DNA from: JAHQVI01 sp963727575
GTDB taxonomy: Bacteria > Pseudomonadota > Alphaproteobacteria > Rhizobiales > Rhodomicrobiaceae
Reading direction: 5' to 3'
NCBI GenBank assembly: GCA_963727575.1
Contig: CAVSIA010000007.1
Location: forward strand, 124,001-188,000
DNA: 64,000 nt
Both the position numbers and the translations under genes were made by a program. Below the pieces are notes generated by a model. That model was not told the DNA's origin. It ran no database searches and saw only the letters and a program-made list of their open reading frames with translations. Every line of letters starts with the position of its first letter. Within the stretch, counting starts at the first letter, position 1. Of the stretch, positions 48,627 through 57,857 are shown piece by piece.

Positions 48627-49061
48627 GTGACGATAGGAAAAAATTTGCTTGCCGCCGCCCTTGTCCTCGGTGCTTTTACGGCACCGGTCCTTGCACAGGA
48701 CGGTGACCCTGCGAAGGGCGAGAAGGTCTTCAAGAAGTGCATGGCCTGTCACAAGGTCGGCGATAACGCCAAGAACGGCGTCGGACCGGTTATGACGGAT
48801 GTCGTCGGACGCAAGGCCGGCTCCCATGAGGGCTATAAATATTCGGATCTCAACCACCATGCCGGCGAAGCCGGGTTGACGTGGACGCCCGAGAACATTT
48901 TCGAATATCTCCCCGATCCGAATGCGTTCCTGAAGAAATATCTGACGGATAATGGCCATGCGGACCGGGCAAAAGGCTCGACCAAAATGACGTTCCGCCT
49001 CAAGGACGAGCAGGAGCGTCACGACGTGATCGCCTACCTCAAGACCTTCGAGAAAAAATAG
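48627..49061 (+). CDS. Periplasmic class I c-type cytochrome
   Basis: 144 aa, GTG 48627. Signal peptide (LLAAALVLGAFTAPVLAQ), single heme site CMACH at residues 38-42, KNGVGPVMTDVVGRKAGSHE and a distal-Met region GSTKMTFRLKDEQE. It resembles cytochrome c-550/c2 of alphaproteobacteria, a soluble electron carrier. Alone in its unit; partner unknown. Confidence 0.9.
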   Translation: MTIGKNLLAAALVLGAFTAPVLAQDGDPAKGEKVFKKCMACHKVGDNAKNGVGPVMTDVVGRKAGSHEGYKYSDLNHHAGEAGLTWTPENIFEYLPDPNAFLKKYLTDNGHADRAKGSTKMTFRLKDEQERHDVIAYLKTFEKK

Positions 49062-49079
49062 TCATTCCGATTTTTCTGC

Positions 49080-49104
49080 GACCCGCACCGAGCCGGTGCG
49101 GGTC
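49080..49104. terminator. Hairpin between the cytochrome c gene and the RpfC-like gene
   Basis: GACCCGCACC (49080-49089) with GGTGCGGGTC (49095-49104), a perfect 10-bp stem between convergent genes. There is no T-run after it on either strand, so it may terminate weakly in both directions or need Rho. Confidence 0.5.
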
Positions 49105-49128
49105 TCATCGGGTGTGCCCGGCGCCGCT

Positions 49129-51669
49129 TCAATGATTGGCGGCGATGCGGTCGATGTCGCCGGTCGGCAGCTCGCGCTTCATCCCGAATGCCTTCACGCA
49201 GTAATCCTGGAACGCGGCGCGGATCCGGCGCTCGAAGGCCAGCAATTCGCCCGCCGTCCCTTTCGCCTGGTACCGGTCGACCTCGTCGCAGATCTGCCGG
49301 GCGCCGGCTGTGCTCGCACTGCTCTTGATCGCGTGCAGCGCTTGGCCAATGAGCTGCACCCTGCGCTCCTCGACGGCTTGGCGCAACGTCTCCAGACTCG
49401 ATACCAGGTCGCGTTCGAAGCCCGGCAGGAACTGCTCGCGCATCCCGGCCTCTCCGAACAGGTCCCGCAAGGCGTCGATGCGTCGCTCGTCGCCAACCGA
49501 GGGTGAAACCGGGGCGGCCTCCCGCCGGTCGCGACCGCCGGATGTCGCAAGCGCATCTGCGCTCGTCGCCCGCGCCTCGTGGCTGCCGATCAGGGCGCGG
49601 AGCTGTTCGAGCGAGACCGGCTTGCGCAGCACATCGGCCATGCCGGCCTGAAGGCAGTCCTGGCGCGTCTGCTCGGAAATATCCGCGGTGAGCGCGACGA
49701 CCGGGATCAGCGCGCCGCTGCCCAATCCGCTCTTATAAGCCTTGCAGGCCTCGATGCCGCTGAGCCCCGGCATATTGACATCGAGCAACGCCAGCTCCGC
49801 GCTGCCGTCGAGGAGTTGCTGCAAGGCCTCGTCCCCGGTTTCCGCCAGCAGCACCTCGTGGTGGTCCAGCTCCAGCATGCGGCGGACCACCTGCCGGTTC
49901 AGCTCGTTGTCGTCGGCGACCAGGATCGTCATGCGGCGTACCAGCGGCGCGACTTCAGGAACGGCGGGCTGGAATTCCTCCGCGATCCGCCGGTGCCAGC
50001 GCGCCACCGTCGCAATCAGACCGACCCGATCGGATTTCGACAATGAAGCGGGGGCGGTCGCCACCGGGCGCAACTCGCCCGCCGCCTCGACAGTGCCGAT
50101 CAGGACCAACGCGGGCCGGGCTCCATGTCCCGCCATGCGCTCGGCAAGGGCCGCGTGCAGCTCTCCGGTCAGCGCGCCGCTTTCCGCCGCAACGACCGTG
50201 TCCGCGAGCGCGCTGTTTCCCTGCGTAAGCCGCCGCTGCAGCTCCGCTGCCGACAGCTCGGTCACCCCGAACGGCTCCGCGCCGGTTGCCGGAACGGCTC
50301 CGCCGACGGAGAGAACCGGGGCAAGTTCCGTCCCCTGCTCTTGTGTGTCGTCCGCCCTGGCGCCCTCGATGACCACGGGCAATTCCGCCCAGAACAGCGA
50401 GCCTCGCCCGGCGACGCTTTCGAAGCCCAGGCGGCCGCCGAGCAGCTCGGTCAGCAGCTTGCATGTCGACAGCCCCAACCCGACGCCTGATTCGGCCGAC
50501 GCGTTATGCTCCTGCGCGCGCACGAAGCGCTCGAAAATCCGCGGCTGGGCTTCGGCGGGGATTCCGGCGCCGGTGTCCTGCACGCCGATCCGCAGGGTCG
50601 GCGTGGCGGCGCTCCTGACCATGCCGATTTCGAGCGTGACCTGGCCTTTGGCGGTGTATTTGACGGCGTTGGTGACGAGATTGAGAATGATCGTCTGGAT
50701 ATGGTCGGCGTCGGACCGCAGGACCGGCGGAATGCCGCTGGTGAAGCGGATCAGGAAGGCGAGCCCCTTTTGCTGCGCCAGCGGTTCGGTGATTGCGCGT
50801 GCCTCGTCGAGAATCTGCAGCATGTCGAACGGCTTGTCCTCGCGCTCGACGGCGCCCGCCTCGATCCGCTGAAATTTCAGGATCGCATCCAGCATCCGCA
50901 GCAGCCGCCCGGCGGCAAGCTCGGTCGACACTGCGCCGAAACGCTCGCGCGCGCTCGCCGCGGTCACCTTCGAGACATGGGCAAGCCCGAGGATCGCGGT
51001 GAGCGGCGTGCGCAGCTCATGGCTCATCATCGACAGAAACTCGGTCTTTGCCCGGCTGGCCGCTTCGGCCTCGTTCATGGCGTCGTGGAGATTGCGGATC
51101 AGCTTGGCCGCATAGATCGGAACGATGACGATGGCGATGGCGAGCCCGGACGAGAACTGCCAGGCCTCGCGCCAATAGGAGCCGGCAAGGACAATGGTCA
51201 GGAAGGCGACAAGATTGGCGGCGATGGCCGCATAGAGATAGCGGACGCCGTAGCGGAAGCCGTTTCCCAGGATCACCCAGAGATAGACCGGAAAGAACAT
51301 CGCCGCCGACTTCTCCCCATAGCCGAGCAGCAGGCTGAGCGCCACCGCATCGGCGATGATCGACGCCAATCGCCTTTCGACCCTGCGCGTCGGCCAGCAC
51401 ATCAGGTGAATGAGGAAGGCGAGCCCCGATCCCCAGGCACAGACCAGCAGCATCGCGATCAGCAGGCCGGTGCGCGCGTGCAGGCTTTCGAAGGCATAGG
51501 AGAAGACGGCATAGACGGTAATGATCGCGCCGAGCAGATAGCGAATGAGGATCTGCTCGAATTCCAGCGGCTCGGCGCGCTTTGCCCGCACGAGGCGGTC
51601 GGCGAGGCCGCCGAACAGCCGCTTGGCCCGCAGCACCGAACCTGCCGGAATGGCGCGCAGGAGACGCAT
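49129..51669 (-). CDS. rpfC: RpfC-like hybrid sensor histidine kinase (TM sensor, HisKA, HATPase, receiver, Hpt)
   Basis: 846 aa. Residues ~40-190 form about five or six membrane spans with PVYLWVILGNGFRYGVRYLY, a block typical of RpfC-family DSF sensors. Then HisKA with phospho-His217 (FLSMMSHELRTPLTAILGLA), an HATPase with ILNLVTNAVKYT and VQDTGAGIP, a receiver (MTILVADDNELNRQVVRRML, phospho-Asp in LALLDVNMPG, Lys in LRKPVSLEQL) and a C-terminal Hpt with ALHAIKSSASTAGA. This is the full domain order of Xanthomonas RpfC. It starts 4 bases after the second kinase gene and lies in the same locus as rpfF, so DSF sensing is likely. Confidence 0.85.
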   Translation of the reverse strand: MRLLRAIPAGSVLRAKRLFGGLADRLVRAKRAEPLEFEQILIRYLLGAIITVYAVFSYAFESLHARTGLLIAMLLVCAWGSGLAFLIHLMCWPTRRVERRLASIIADAVALSLLLGYGEKSAAMFFPVYLWVILGNGFRYGVRYLYAAIAANLVAFLTIVLAGSYWREAWQFSSGLAIAIVIVPIYAAKLIRNLHDAMNEAEAASRAKTEFLSMMSHELRTPLTAILGLAHVSKVTAASARERFGAVSTELAAGRLLRMLDAILKFQRIEAGAVEREDKPFDMLQILDEARAITEPLAQQKGLAFLIRFTSGIPPVLRSDADHIQTIILNLVTNAVKYTAKGQVTLEIGMVRSAATPTLRIGVQDTGAGIPAEAQPRIFERFVRAQEHNASAESGVGLGLSTCKLLTELLGGRLGFESVAGRGSLFWAELPVVIEGARADDTQEQGTELAPVLSVGGAVPATGAEPFGVTELSAAELQRRLTQGNSALADTVVAAESGALTGELHAALAERMAGHGARPALVLIGTVEAAGELRPVATAPASLSKSDRVGLIATVARWHRRIAEEFQPAVPEVAPLVRRMTILVADDNELNRQVVRRMLELDHHEVLLAETGDEALQQLLDGSAELALLDVNMPGLSGIEACKAYKSGLGSGALIPVVALTADISEQTRQDCLQAGMADVLRKPVSLEQLRALIGSHEARATSADALATSGGRDRREAAPVSPSVGDERRIDALRDLFGEAGMREQFLPGFERDLVSSLETLRQAVEERRVQLIGQALHAIKSSASTAGARQICDEVDRYQAKGTAGELLAFERRIRAAFQDYCVKAFGMKRELPTGDIDRIAANH

Positions 51670-51672
51670 GGC

Positions 51673-53353
51673 CTACGTTCCTTGCGGATCGCCCGCGTCG
51701 TCGTTTTTGTGCGGAAACGTCTCGATGGAGCCGGCTCGCTTGTTGGCCGGGCCGTCGACGATCATGGTCCGCGGTAGCGTGATGCGGACGGTGGTGCCGA
51801 CGCCCTTGCGGCTCTCGATGTCCAGCTCGCCGCCGAGAAGCTGCATCAGCCGGATCGAAATCGGCAGCCCGAGCCCGGCGCCGGTGCGCCCGTCACTGAT
51901 GAAAGCCGGCGTCATCACCCGGCCGAATTCGGTAACGGCGACGTCCAGCTCAGCGTCGTCCATGCCGATGCCGTCATCCTTCACCTTCACGATCAGCGAA
52001 CCGCCGCTGTTGAGCTTGGCGACCACGCGGATCGTGCCGCCGTCGGTTGCGTGATTGGCGTTGGAAAGGATGTTGTACAGGACCTGGTTGAGCTTTTCCC
52101 GGTCGAAGCGCAGCGTGACGTCGGGGATGGTGTCGACCACAAGCCGATTGCCCCGCGCCTGCAGTTCGGGAACCGCTTTGTCGCCCAGTTCGCCAAGGCA
52201 TTCCCGGAGCGAGAAATCGGAAATCGTGACCTGCTGCCGCTGCGCCTCGATCTGCGAGAATTCCAGGATCTCGTTGATGATGGTGAGCAGGTGCCGGGCA
52301 CTCGACTGAACGTCCCCGAGATAGGCCTTATATGTCGCATTGCCGATCGGTCCGTGCATCTCGTTGCAGATGACGTCGGTGAAACCGATGATCGCATTGA
52401 GGGGCGTGCGGATCTCATGCGTCATGTTCGACAGGAACGCGCTCTTGGCCCGGTTCGCGACTTCGGCGGCATTCTTGGCCCGGCGCAGCGAGCGCTCGGT
52501 CTTTTTAAGCTGGGTGATCTGGATGCCGGAATAGACCACGAACGGGGCTTCGAGAGCTCCATCCTCGACGGGCTTTGGCGCCAGAAGAAAGACGTGCTCG
52601 CGTCCGTCGCGTCCCGTGAGCGCGATCTCCTGCGGCTGGAGGGCGCCGCTCCGCTTGCTCCGAGGCGTCTCGGCGTTGACGCGGTCGGCAAGGAACTGCA
52701 CGGCGGTCACGCCCTCGTCCGCCGGGATGCCGAAAAAGTCGAAGCAGTAATAGTTGGCGAACACGCACTCGCCCGCCGCGTTGATGGCGAAGACCATCGC
52801 GGGAACGCTGTCGATGATGCTGACGAACCGGTGCTGGGTTTCGAGCGACCGGTGACGCGCCTCCAGCAGCTCGCTATGCAGCGACCGGCTCTGGCTCTTC
52901 AGGCTCTTCTGGTGCAGGCTCAGTTTCAAAAGATTGCGGTTGCGCGCCTGGAACTCGAACGTGTCGAACGGCACCATGAGAAAATCCGTCGCCCCGGCGA
53001 GCAGGGCGCGGTGGCGATTGTCCGTCTCGTTTTGCGACGAGATCACGACGACGGGGATGTCCTCGAACTCCGGGATCTTGCGGAATTCTTCCAGGAAATC
53101 GAGGGCGTTCATGCCCGGCATGTTGAAGTCGGTGATGACGAGATCGGGCGGATTTTCACCGAAAGCCTTCAACGCATTCGCAGCGGACGGATAGGCCGTT
53201 ACCCGCCCGACACCCGGCAGGCGGCGAGCCAGATGTTCAAGAAACGTGCGGTTGCTTTCCAGATCATCGATGATGGCAATGGACGAACCGAAAGACTTCA
53301 GATCTGCCTTCTCGGTGTTCGAAATCGTCGGCTGGCTTGAGGGTTGGAAACAT
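51673..53353 (-). CDS. Receiver-PAS-histidine kinase beside the RpfC-like gene (frame change near 53290)
   Basis: About 559 aa if the ATG at 53353 (MFPTLKPADDFEH) is joined by removing one extra base near 53290 to GSSIAIIDDLESNRTFLEHL. The N-terminal receiver (~20-140) has DD and phospho-Asp (LVITDFNMPGMNALDFLEEF) and resembles RpfG receivers. The usual KP is VP (DFLMVPFDTFEF), so the conserved Lys seems lost. A PAS domain follows (FVSIIDSVPAMVFAINAAGE), then HisKA (FLSNMTHEIRTPLNAIIGFT) and HATPase (NILSNANHATDG, DDGIGMDD). No HD-GYP domain. Likely co-transcribed with the RpfC-like gene. Confidence 0.82.
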
Positions 53354-53643
53354 CGCTTGATCTACGCGGGCTCTGACGATCTTTACGCTTCGACAACTTA
53401 TTTATTTCTTCGGACACAAGCGAACGATAGATCGAAAGCCATCAAGGTTTCGTCACTTTCACGTCGAAACTCTGCGCAAAATTCGATTCAACTCCCTCCG
53501 GGCTCCGGATGCTCACCTCATCCGCTCCGCCGCTCGCGTCTAAGGTGATTTATGCACCGCACTACAACCTGCTACTATTGCGTACGAACCAGAAATACGC
53601 TACCTAAGATTGTATACGATCTTAATGTGGTGTTGAGGGATGC
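53354..53643. promoter_or_regulatory. Divergent promoter region between the kinase operon and rpfF
   Basis: 290 bases, AT-rich in its two ends (CAACTTATTTATTTCTTCGG near 53390; the rpfF side from 53540). It must drive the kinases leftward and rpfF rightward. A possible rpfF -35 is TTGCGT at 53578 with TACCTA 17 bases on. GAGGG just before 53644 serves as ribosome site. No gene seen. Confidence 0.55.
53605..53624. promoter_or_regulatory. 20-bp palindrome upstream of rpfF
   Basis: TAAGATTGTATACGATCTTA is symmetric except for one base pair, with the core GTATAC. It lies 19 bases before the rpfF start, about where transcription would begin, so a bound dimer would block the promoter. Form suits GntR/FadR or similar dimeric regulators. 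Confidence 0.6.
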
Positions 53644-54639
53644 ATGCGCGTATCGGTCGAGGGACGCAGTTATGGCTGGCCGGCGGAGCCGCGGACCGGC
53701 GCCGCCTCGCAGCCGGCCCCGCCCGCCACGATCTGGGGCAATGAGCCCGCCGTCAAACTCCTGCACACGCTGAAAAGCCTCGACCTGTTCGAACTGCGGC
53801 TCGAGGTGGACCTCGATCTCGGTGCGATCTGGTGCTTTCAGCTTCATCGCGGCAGCGCAAGCTTCGCCCCCCGCCTGCTCATCGATATCCGCAAGGTGCA
53901 ACGCGCGCTCCACGATTTCCATCGCGAAGAGCCCGCCGACGCCGCCGAAATCGCCAAGTTCCTTGTCTGGGCCTCCGATATCGACGACATCTTCAATCTC
54001 GGCGGCGACCTGAAATATTTCGAGAAACTGGTGGTGGCACGGGATTATCACCGGCTACGGGCCTATGCGCTGAAATGCATCGACGTGTGCTTCGCCAACT
54101 ACTCCAGCCTGAACGCTCCGATGATCGTCGCGGCGCTGGTCGCCGGCGATGCGCTCGGCGGCGGCATGGAGTCGGCGCTGTCCTGCGATTTCATGGTCGC
54201 GGAGGAGCAGTCGAAATTCGGGCTCCCGGAAATGCTCTACGGGCTGTTTCCCGGCATGGGCGCCTATTCGTTCCTGATGCGCCGGGTCGGCCAGGCGAGA
54301 GCCGAGACGCTTATCACCGACGGCCACCTGCGCAGTGCCGGCGACCTTGCCGCCATGGGACTTGTCGACAAGATTGCGCCACAGGGCGGCGGGCGAGAGG
54401 GAATGAACCATCATCTCATCAAGGTGCGGCGGCGGTTCAATGCCTCTCTTGCCATCTACAATGCCCGCCGGCGCTCCTTCCCGATCAGTTTCCAGGAAAT
54501 GGCCGATATCGCCGAGGAATGGGTTTCCGTGGCGATGCGCCTTACCGACCGCGAACTGCGCCGGATGAACCGGCTGGCGGCCGCCCAGACCCGCCTGCGC
54601 ACGACGGGACGTGCCGCTCGCCAGATCAAAAGCGTCTGA
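53644..54639 (+). CDS. rpfF: RpfF-like DSF-family signal synthase (crotonase fold)
   Basis: 331 aa, ATG 53644 after GAGGG. Crotonase-superfamily protein with the RpfF hallmarks: DIDDIFNLGGDLKYFEKLV (oxyanion region), AGDALGGGMESALSCDFMVA and KFGLPEMLYGLFPGMGAYSF. The two catalytic glutamates, Glu176 and Glu196, are 20 residues apart, exactly as Glu141 and Glu161 in Xanthomonas RpfF. RpfF cleaves and dehydrates 3-hydroxyacyl-ACP to cis-2-unsaturated fatty acid signals. It is divergent from two histidine kinases, one RpfC-like. The first ~30 residues are a poorly conserved extension. Confidence 0.88.
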   Translation: MRVSVEGRSYGWPAEPRTGAASQPAPPATIWGNEPAVKLLHTLKSLDLFELRLEVDLDLGAIWCFQLHRGSASFAPRLLIDIRKVQRALHDFHREEPADAAEIAKFLVWASDIDDIFNLGGDLKYFEKLVVARDYHRLRAYALKCIDVCFANYSSLNAPMIVAALVAGDALGGGMESALSCDFMVAEEQSKFGLPEMLYGLFPGMGAYSFLMRRVGQARAETLITDGHLRSAGDLAAMGLVDKIAPQGGGREGMNHHLIKVRRRFNASLAIYNARRRSFPISFQEMADIAEEWVSVAMRLTDRELRRMNRLAAAQTRLRTTGRAARQIKSV

Positions 54640-54847
54640 GTCCGGCGATGCCTCACAGGCCGGGGTCGGGAGGCTGAAAAAAGCGTTCACCTTTGTCCCT
54701 TATGATTGCGGCTGCGAACCACAGCGCTCCGCAAGCGAAGCCGTGCTTAAAATGGGAAAGGCGTATTCACTCGGCCAGGCGAGCGCATGAGACAAAGCTT
54801 AGCTGCTTCGGCCCCGTCATAGATGAAGTCCTTTCCGCGTTATATGA
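54640..54847. other. Spacer between rpfF and the RND gene
   Basis: 208 bases with no gene. Contains a T-poor hairpin-free stretch, GGGAGGCTGAAAAAAGCG and an AT-rich patch (TTATATGAATG) just before the RND start, so the exporter may have its own promoter. Confidence 0.4.
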
Positions 54848-57145
54848 ATGTTTAAGCACTTTTCGTTCGATCATTTCGTTCCGCCATTGATGGCCTGGCT
54901 GCAGCGCCGCAAGATGCCGGTGTTCATTGCCGCTTTCGTGCTGTTCGCGCTCGGCGTGGCCGGAATGCAGCGTCTCGTTTACGATCCCGACGTCCTCGTT
55001 TATTTCGATCATTCGATGCCGGAGCGTCGGGATTTCGAACTGATCGAGGGCCGCTTCGGCCGGACCAACGAGATCGTCTTCGTGTTGCGGGCGCGCCAGG
55101 GCGGCTCCATGCTCGATCCCGACCGGGTCGCCGCCATTCGCCTTCTCGAAGGCCGTGCCCGCGCCCTGCCCCGCGCCATCGCCGTCCGATCCCCCTTGAG
55201 CCTCGTCAGCGAAGGCACAGCCGCCTCCGCATCGGTCGACGCAGCCGCGATCCGCAGCACTGCCGCCAAGGCCGGCTTCGCCGCGCGCTCGGTGTTGTCG
55301 GAGGATGAAACCGTCGCGGCGGTCGCGGCGGTCTTTCCGAGATCGAGCCGGGACGATCTGGATCTGGCGGAGGTGACATCGGCGGCACGCGCCCTCGAAG
55401 ACGAATTCCGCCGTCTCTACCCGGACATCGAGATTCTCGCCACCGGGCGGCTGATGATCGACCGCGCCTTTCTCATCGAGAGTCAGCAGGAGGTCTACGC
55501 CTATGCCGCCATGCAGATCGGCATTCTGGCGCTCATTCTGCTCGTCACCTTCCGCTCCATCTACGCGGCGGCAACGCTCATGGCGGTCGTGCTCATTGCC
55601 GGTCCGGTCACGCTGGGCGCGCTCGGATGGGCAGGCGTCGCGCTCAACGGAATCTCCAGCGCCGCCTCCACCGTGCTGCTCGGCCTTGCGGTCGCAACGG
55701 GCGTCCACATCGTGCTCGCCTGGCAGAAGGCCATGAGCGGCGGCGGCGACCGGCTCGCGGCTGTCACCCACGCGATGACGATCAATGCCGCGCCGGTGAC
55801 GCTTTCCGTGGTGACGACGATCGTATCGTTTCTCTGCCTGAACCTGGCAGCGTCTCCGCCCTTCGGCCAGCTCGGCAATGTCGTCAGCTTCGGCCTCGTC
55901 ATCGTACTCGTGTTCTCCTTTACGCTGCTGCCCGCGCTGCTGCTGGTGCTACCGGCAAAGGCTGCCAGCGGCGCACTGAGCCTCACCCCGGCCATGCGCC
56001 GCCTCAGCCGCCTGGTGATCTGTCGCCGCCGGGCGCTCGCGGTCATATTCGCGCTGCTCTCGGTCGCCTCCGTCACCGGGCTCACCCAGATCCAGTTCGA
56101 CGACACGTTCGCGCATTATTTCGACGACCGCTTCGAGGTGCGGCGCGCCACCGATCTGTTCGAGGAAAAGCTGTCCGGCACGATCTTCATCGATTTCTCG
56201 GTTCCGATCGCCGACAGTGCCGGCCCGTTCGGCCGCGAGCATCTCGTCCGGCTTAAACAGTTTACGGACTGGCTGGCGACCCGGCCGGAATTCGCAGGCG
56301 CCGTCAGCCTGCTGACCGTATCGGAAAAGATGGGCCCGCAAGGCCCGGCGCCCGAGGGACCGGACAATCTGCGCGCCTGGTTCCAGACCGATGCCGCGAT
56401 GAGACGGATCTACGATCGGATGCGGTCCGAAGGGTTGATCCGGCTGACCGATCAGGCGGAGCAATTCTCGCGCGTGAATGTCGTGCTGCGCGGGGTCAGT
56501 TCGTCCGAAACCCTGGCCTTCACCAGGGACGCCAAAGCCAAGGCCGAGGATATTTTCGGCGCTCCCATTGTCGCCACCGGGCTGCCGATCCTGTCCGCGC
56601 AGCTCTCCATCGACAGCACCCGGACCATGTTCGTGTCGATGGTGGTGGCGCTGGCGGGCGTTTCGCTCCTGATGCTGATCGCGCTGCGCAACATCCGCCT
56701 GGGCCTGATCAGCCTGTTGCCGAATATCCTGCCGGCGGTCGCAGCGATGGGCTTATGGGGCTTTCTGGTCGGCCAGGTCTCGTTCGCGGCCACCGTTGTC
56801 GGCGCCCTGACCTTCGGCATCGTCGTGGACGACACCGTGCATCTGATGATGCGCTATCAGGCCGCCCGCCGCCGGGGCCTGGGCGCACGCCGCGCCATCC
56901 GCGAGTCGATCCTGTCGGCCGGCGTCGCGGTTCTGGTCACCTCGGTGGCGCTGGCGCTGAGCTTCGCCGTGTTCACGCTGTCGGGCTTCCTGGTCAACCA
57001 GCATCTCGGCTGGCTGACGGGGCTGACGCTGGTGATCGCGCTGCTCGCCGATCTCTTGTTTCTGCCGCCGCTGATCCTGCTGGCGGAGCAAGGAAAGATC
57101 CGCCGCGCCGTGCCGGCGGAGGACGAGGCCGACGAGCGGTTATAG
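54848..57145 (+). CDS. RND/MMPL-family lipid or hydrophobic-compound exporter
   Basis: 765 aa, ATG 54848. A 12-span RND protein of the MMPL/HAE3 type: one N-terminal span, a periplasmic domain, five spans (MQIGILALILLVTFRSIYAA, VLLGLAVATGVHIVLAWQKA), then the duplicated half (GLISLLPNILPAVAAMGLWG, LTFGIVVDDTVHLMMRYQAA with the family Asp-Asp). Relatives carry hopanoids, lipids or fatty-acid derivatives out of the inner membrane. Its place directly after rpfF suggests signal or membrane-lipid export, which is inference. It overlaps the convergent DUF1467 gene by 6 bases. Confidence 0.85.
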   Translation: MFKHFSFDHFVPPLMAWLQRRKMPVFIAAFVLFALGVAGMQRLVYDPDVLVYFDHSMPERRDFELIEGRFGRTNEIVFVLRARQGGSMLDPDRVAAIRLLEGRARALPRAIAVRSPLSLVSEGTAASASVDAAAIRSTAAKAGFAARSVLSEDETVAAVAAVFPRSSRDDLDLAEVTSAARALEDEFRRLYPDIEILATGRLMIDRAFLIESQQEVYAYAAMQIGILALILLVTFRSIYAAATLMAVVLIAGPVTLGALGWAGVALNGISSAASTVLLGLAVATGVHIVLAWQKAMSGGGDRLAAVTHAMTINAAPVTLSVVTTIVSFLCLNLAASPPFGQLGNVVSFGLVIVLVFSFTLLPALLLVLPAKAASGALSLTPAMRRLSRLVICRRRALAVIFALLSVASVTGLTQIQFDDTFAHYFDDRFEVRRATDLFEEKLSGTIFIDFSVPIADSAGPFGREHLVRLKQFTDWLATRPEFAGAVSLLTVSEKMGPQGPAPEGPDNLRAWFQTDAAMRRIYDRMRSEGLIRLTDQAEQFSRVNVVLRGVSSSETLAFTRDAKAKAEDIFGAPIVATGLPILSAQLSIDSTRTMFVSMVVALAGVSLLMLIALRNIRLGLISLLPNILPAVAAMGLWGFLVGQVSFAATVVGALTFGIVVDDTVHLMMRYQAARRRGLGARRAIRESILSAGVAVLVTSVALALSFAVFTLSGFLVNQHLGWLTGLTLVIALLADLLFLPPLILLAEQGKIRRAVPAEDEADERL

Positions 57146-57397
57146 CGACATCGGAATCCCGTCGAGCGGGATGAGCCGGTAGGCGATGATCGCATACGCC
57201 ACGGCAAAGACGATGGCGGAAACGATGGTCGCCGCGATCGCCTTCCTCAGCAGATGCGGCGTCACGGGCGCGCTCTCCGCCATGCCCTCTTCGGCCGAGC
57301 CGGCATCGGCGTGGGTGTGCACCCCGATCGGCAGCATGACGAAAAACGCCAGCCACCAGCAGATGAAATAGACGCCGATCGCGATGGGGAGGCTCAT
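57140..57397 (-). CDS. DUF1467 family membrane protein
   Basis: 85 aa, ATG 57397. Two membrane spans (IAIGVYFICWWLAFFVMLPI and ATIVSAIVFAVAYAIIAYRL) with the DUF1467 motif LPIGVHTHAD. In Hyphomicrobiales it usually stands downstream of mce and upstream of proS. Here the next gene is the convergent RND exporter instead. Function unknown. Confidence 0.88.
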   Translation of the reverse strand: MSLPIAIGVYFICWWLAFFVMLPIGVHTHADAGSAEEGMAESAPVTPHLLRKAIAATIVSAIVFAVAYAIIAYRLIPLDGIPMSL

Positions 57398-57408
57398 CCT
57401 GCGTGCCC

Positions 57409-57814
57409 CTATGCCTGTTCCAGCTCGACCAGCGTGCCGCAGAAATCCTTCGGGTGAAGGAAAAGCACCGGCTTGCCGTGCGCACCGATCTTCGGCTCGC
57501 CGTCGCCGAGGATCCGGGCGCCCTTCTCCACCAGCAACCGCGACGCGGCACCGATATCGGCGACCTCGTAGCAGATGTGATGAATGCCGCCGCCCGGATT
57601 GCGCTCCAGGAATTTGGCGATCGGGGAGTCTGCGCCGAGCGGTTCGAGCAGCTCGATCTTGGTGTTGGGCAGTTCGATGAAAATCGTCGTCACACCGTGG
57701 TCCGGTTGCGGCACGGCGTCCGAAACGGTGGCGCCGAGCGTAGATCCTATAGGTCTCCGCAGCGCTCGCCAGATCCGGAACGGCGATCGCGACATGGTTC
57801 AATCGTCCGATCAA
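57409..57814 (-). CDS. mce: Methylmalonyl-CoA epimerase (frame change near 57746)
   Basis: About 134 aa, ATG 57814. Glyoxalase-fold protein beginning GRLNHVAIAVPDLASAAETY, then, after removal of one extra base near 57746, TLGATVSDAVPQPDHGVTTI, IELPNTKIELLEPLG, NPGGGIHHICYEVADI and FLHPKDFCGTLVELEQA. The metal ligands (two His, two Glu/Gln) lie in these blocks. It interconverts the methylmalonyl-CoA epimers in propionyl-CoA use. Twelve bases separate it from DUF1467. Confidence 0.9.
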
Positions 57815-57857
57815 GAGGGCATCCTCCCCGTTGTCTCAAACAAGACATTTGCCTCGA

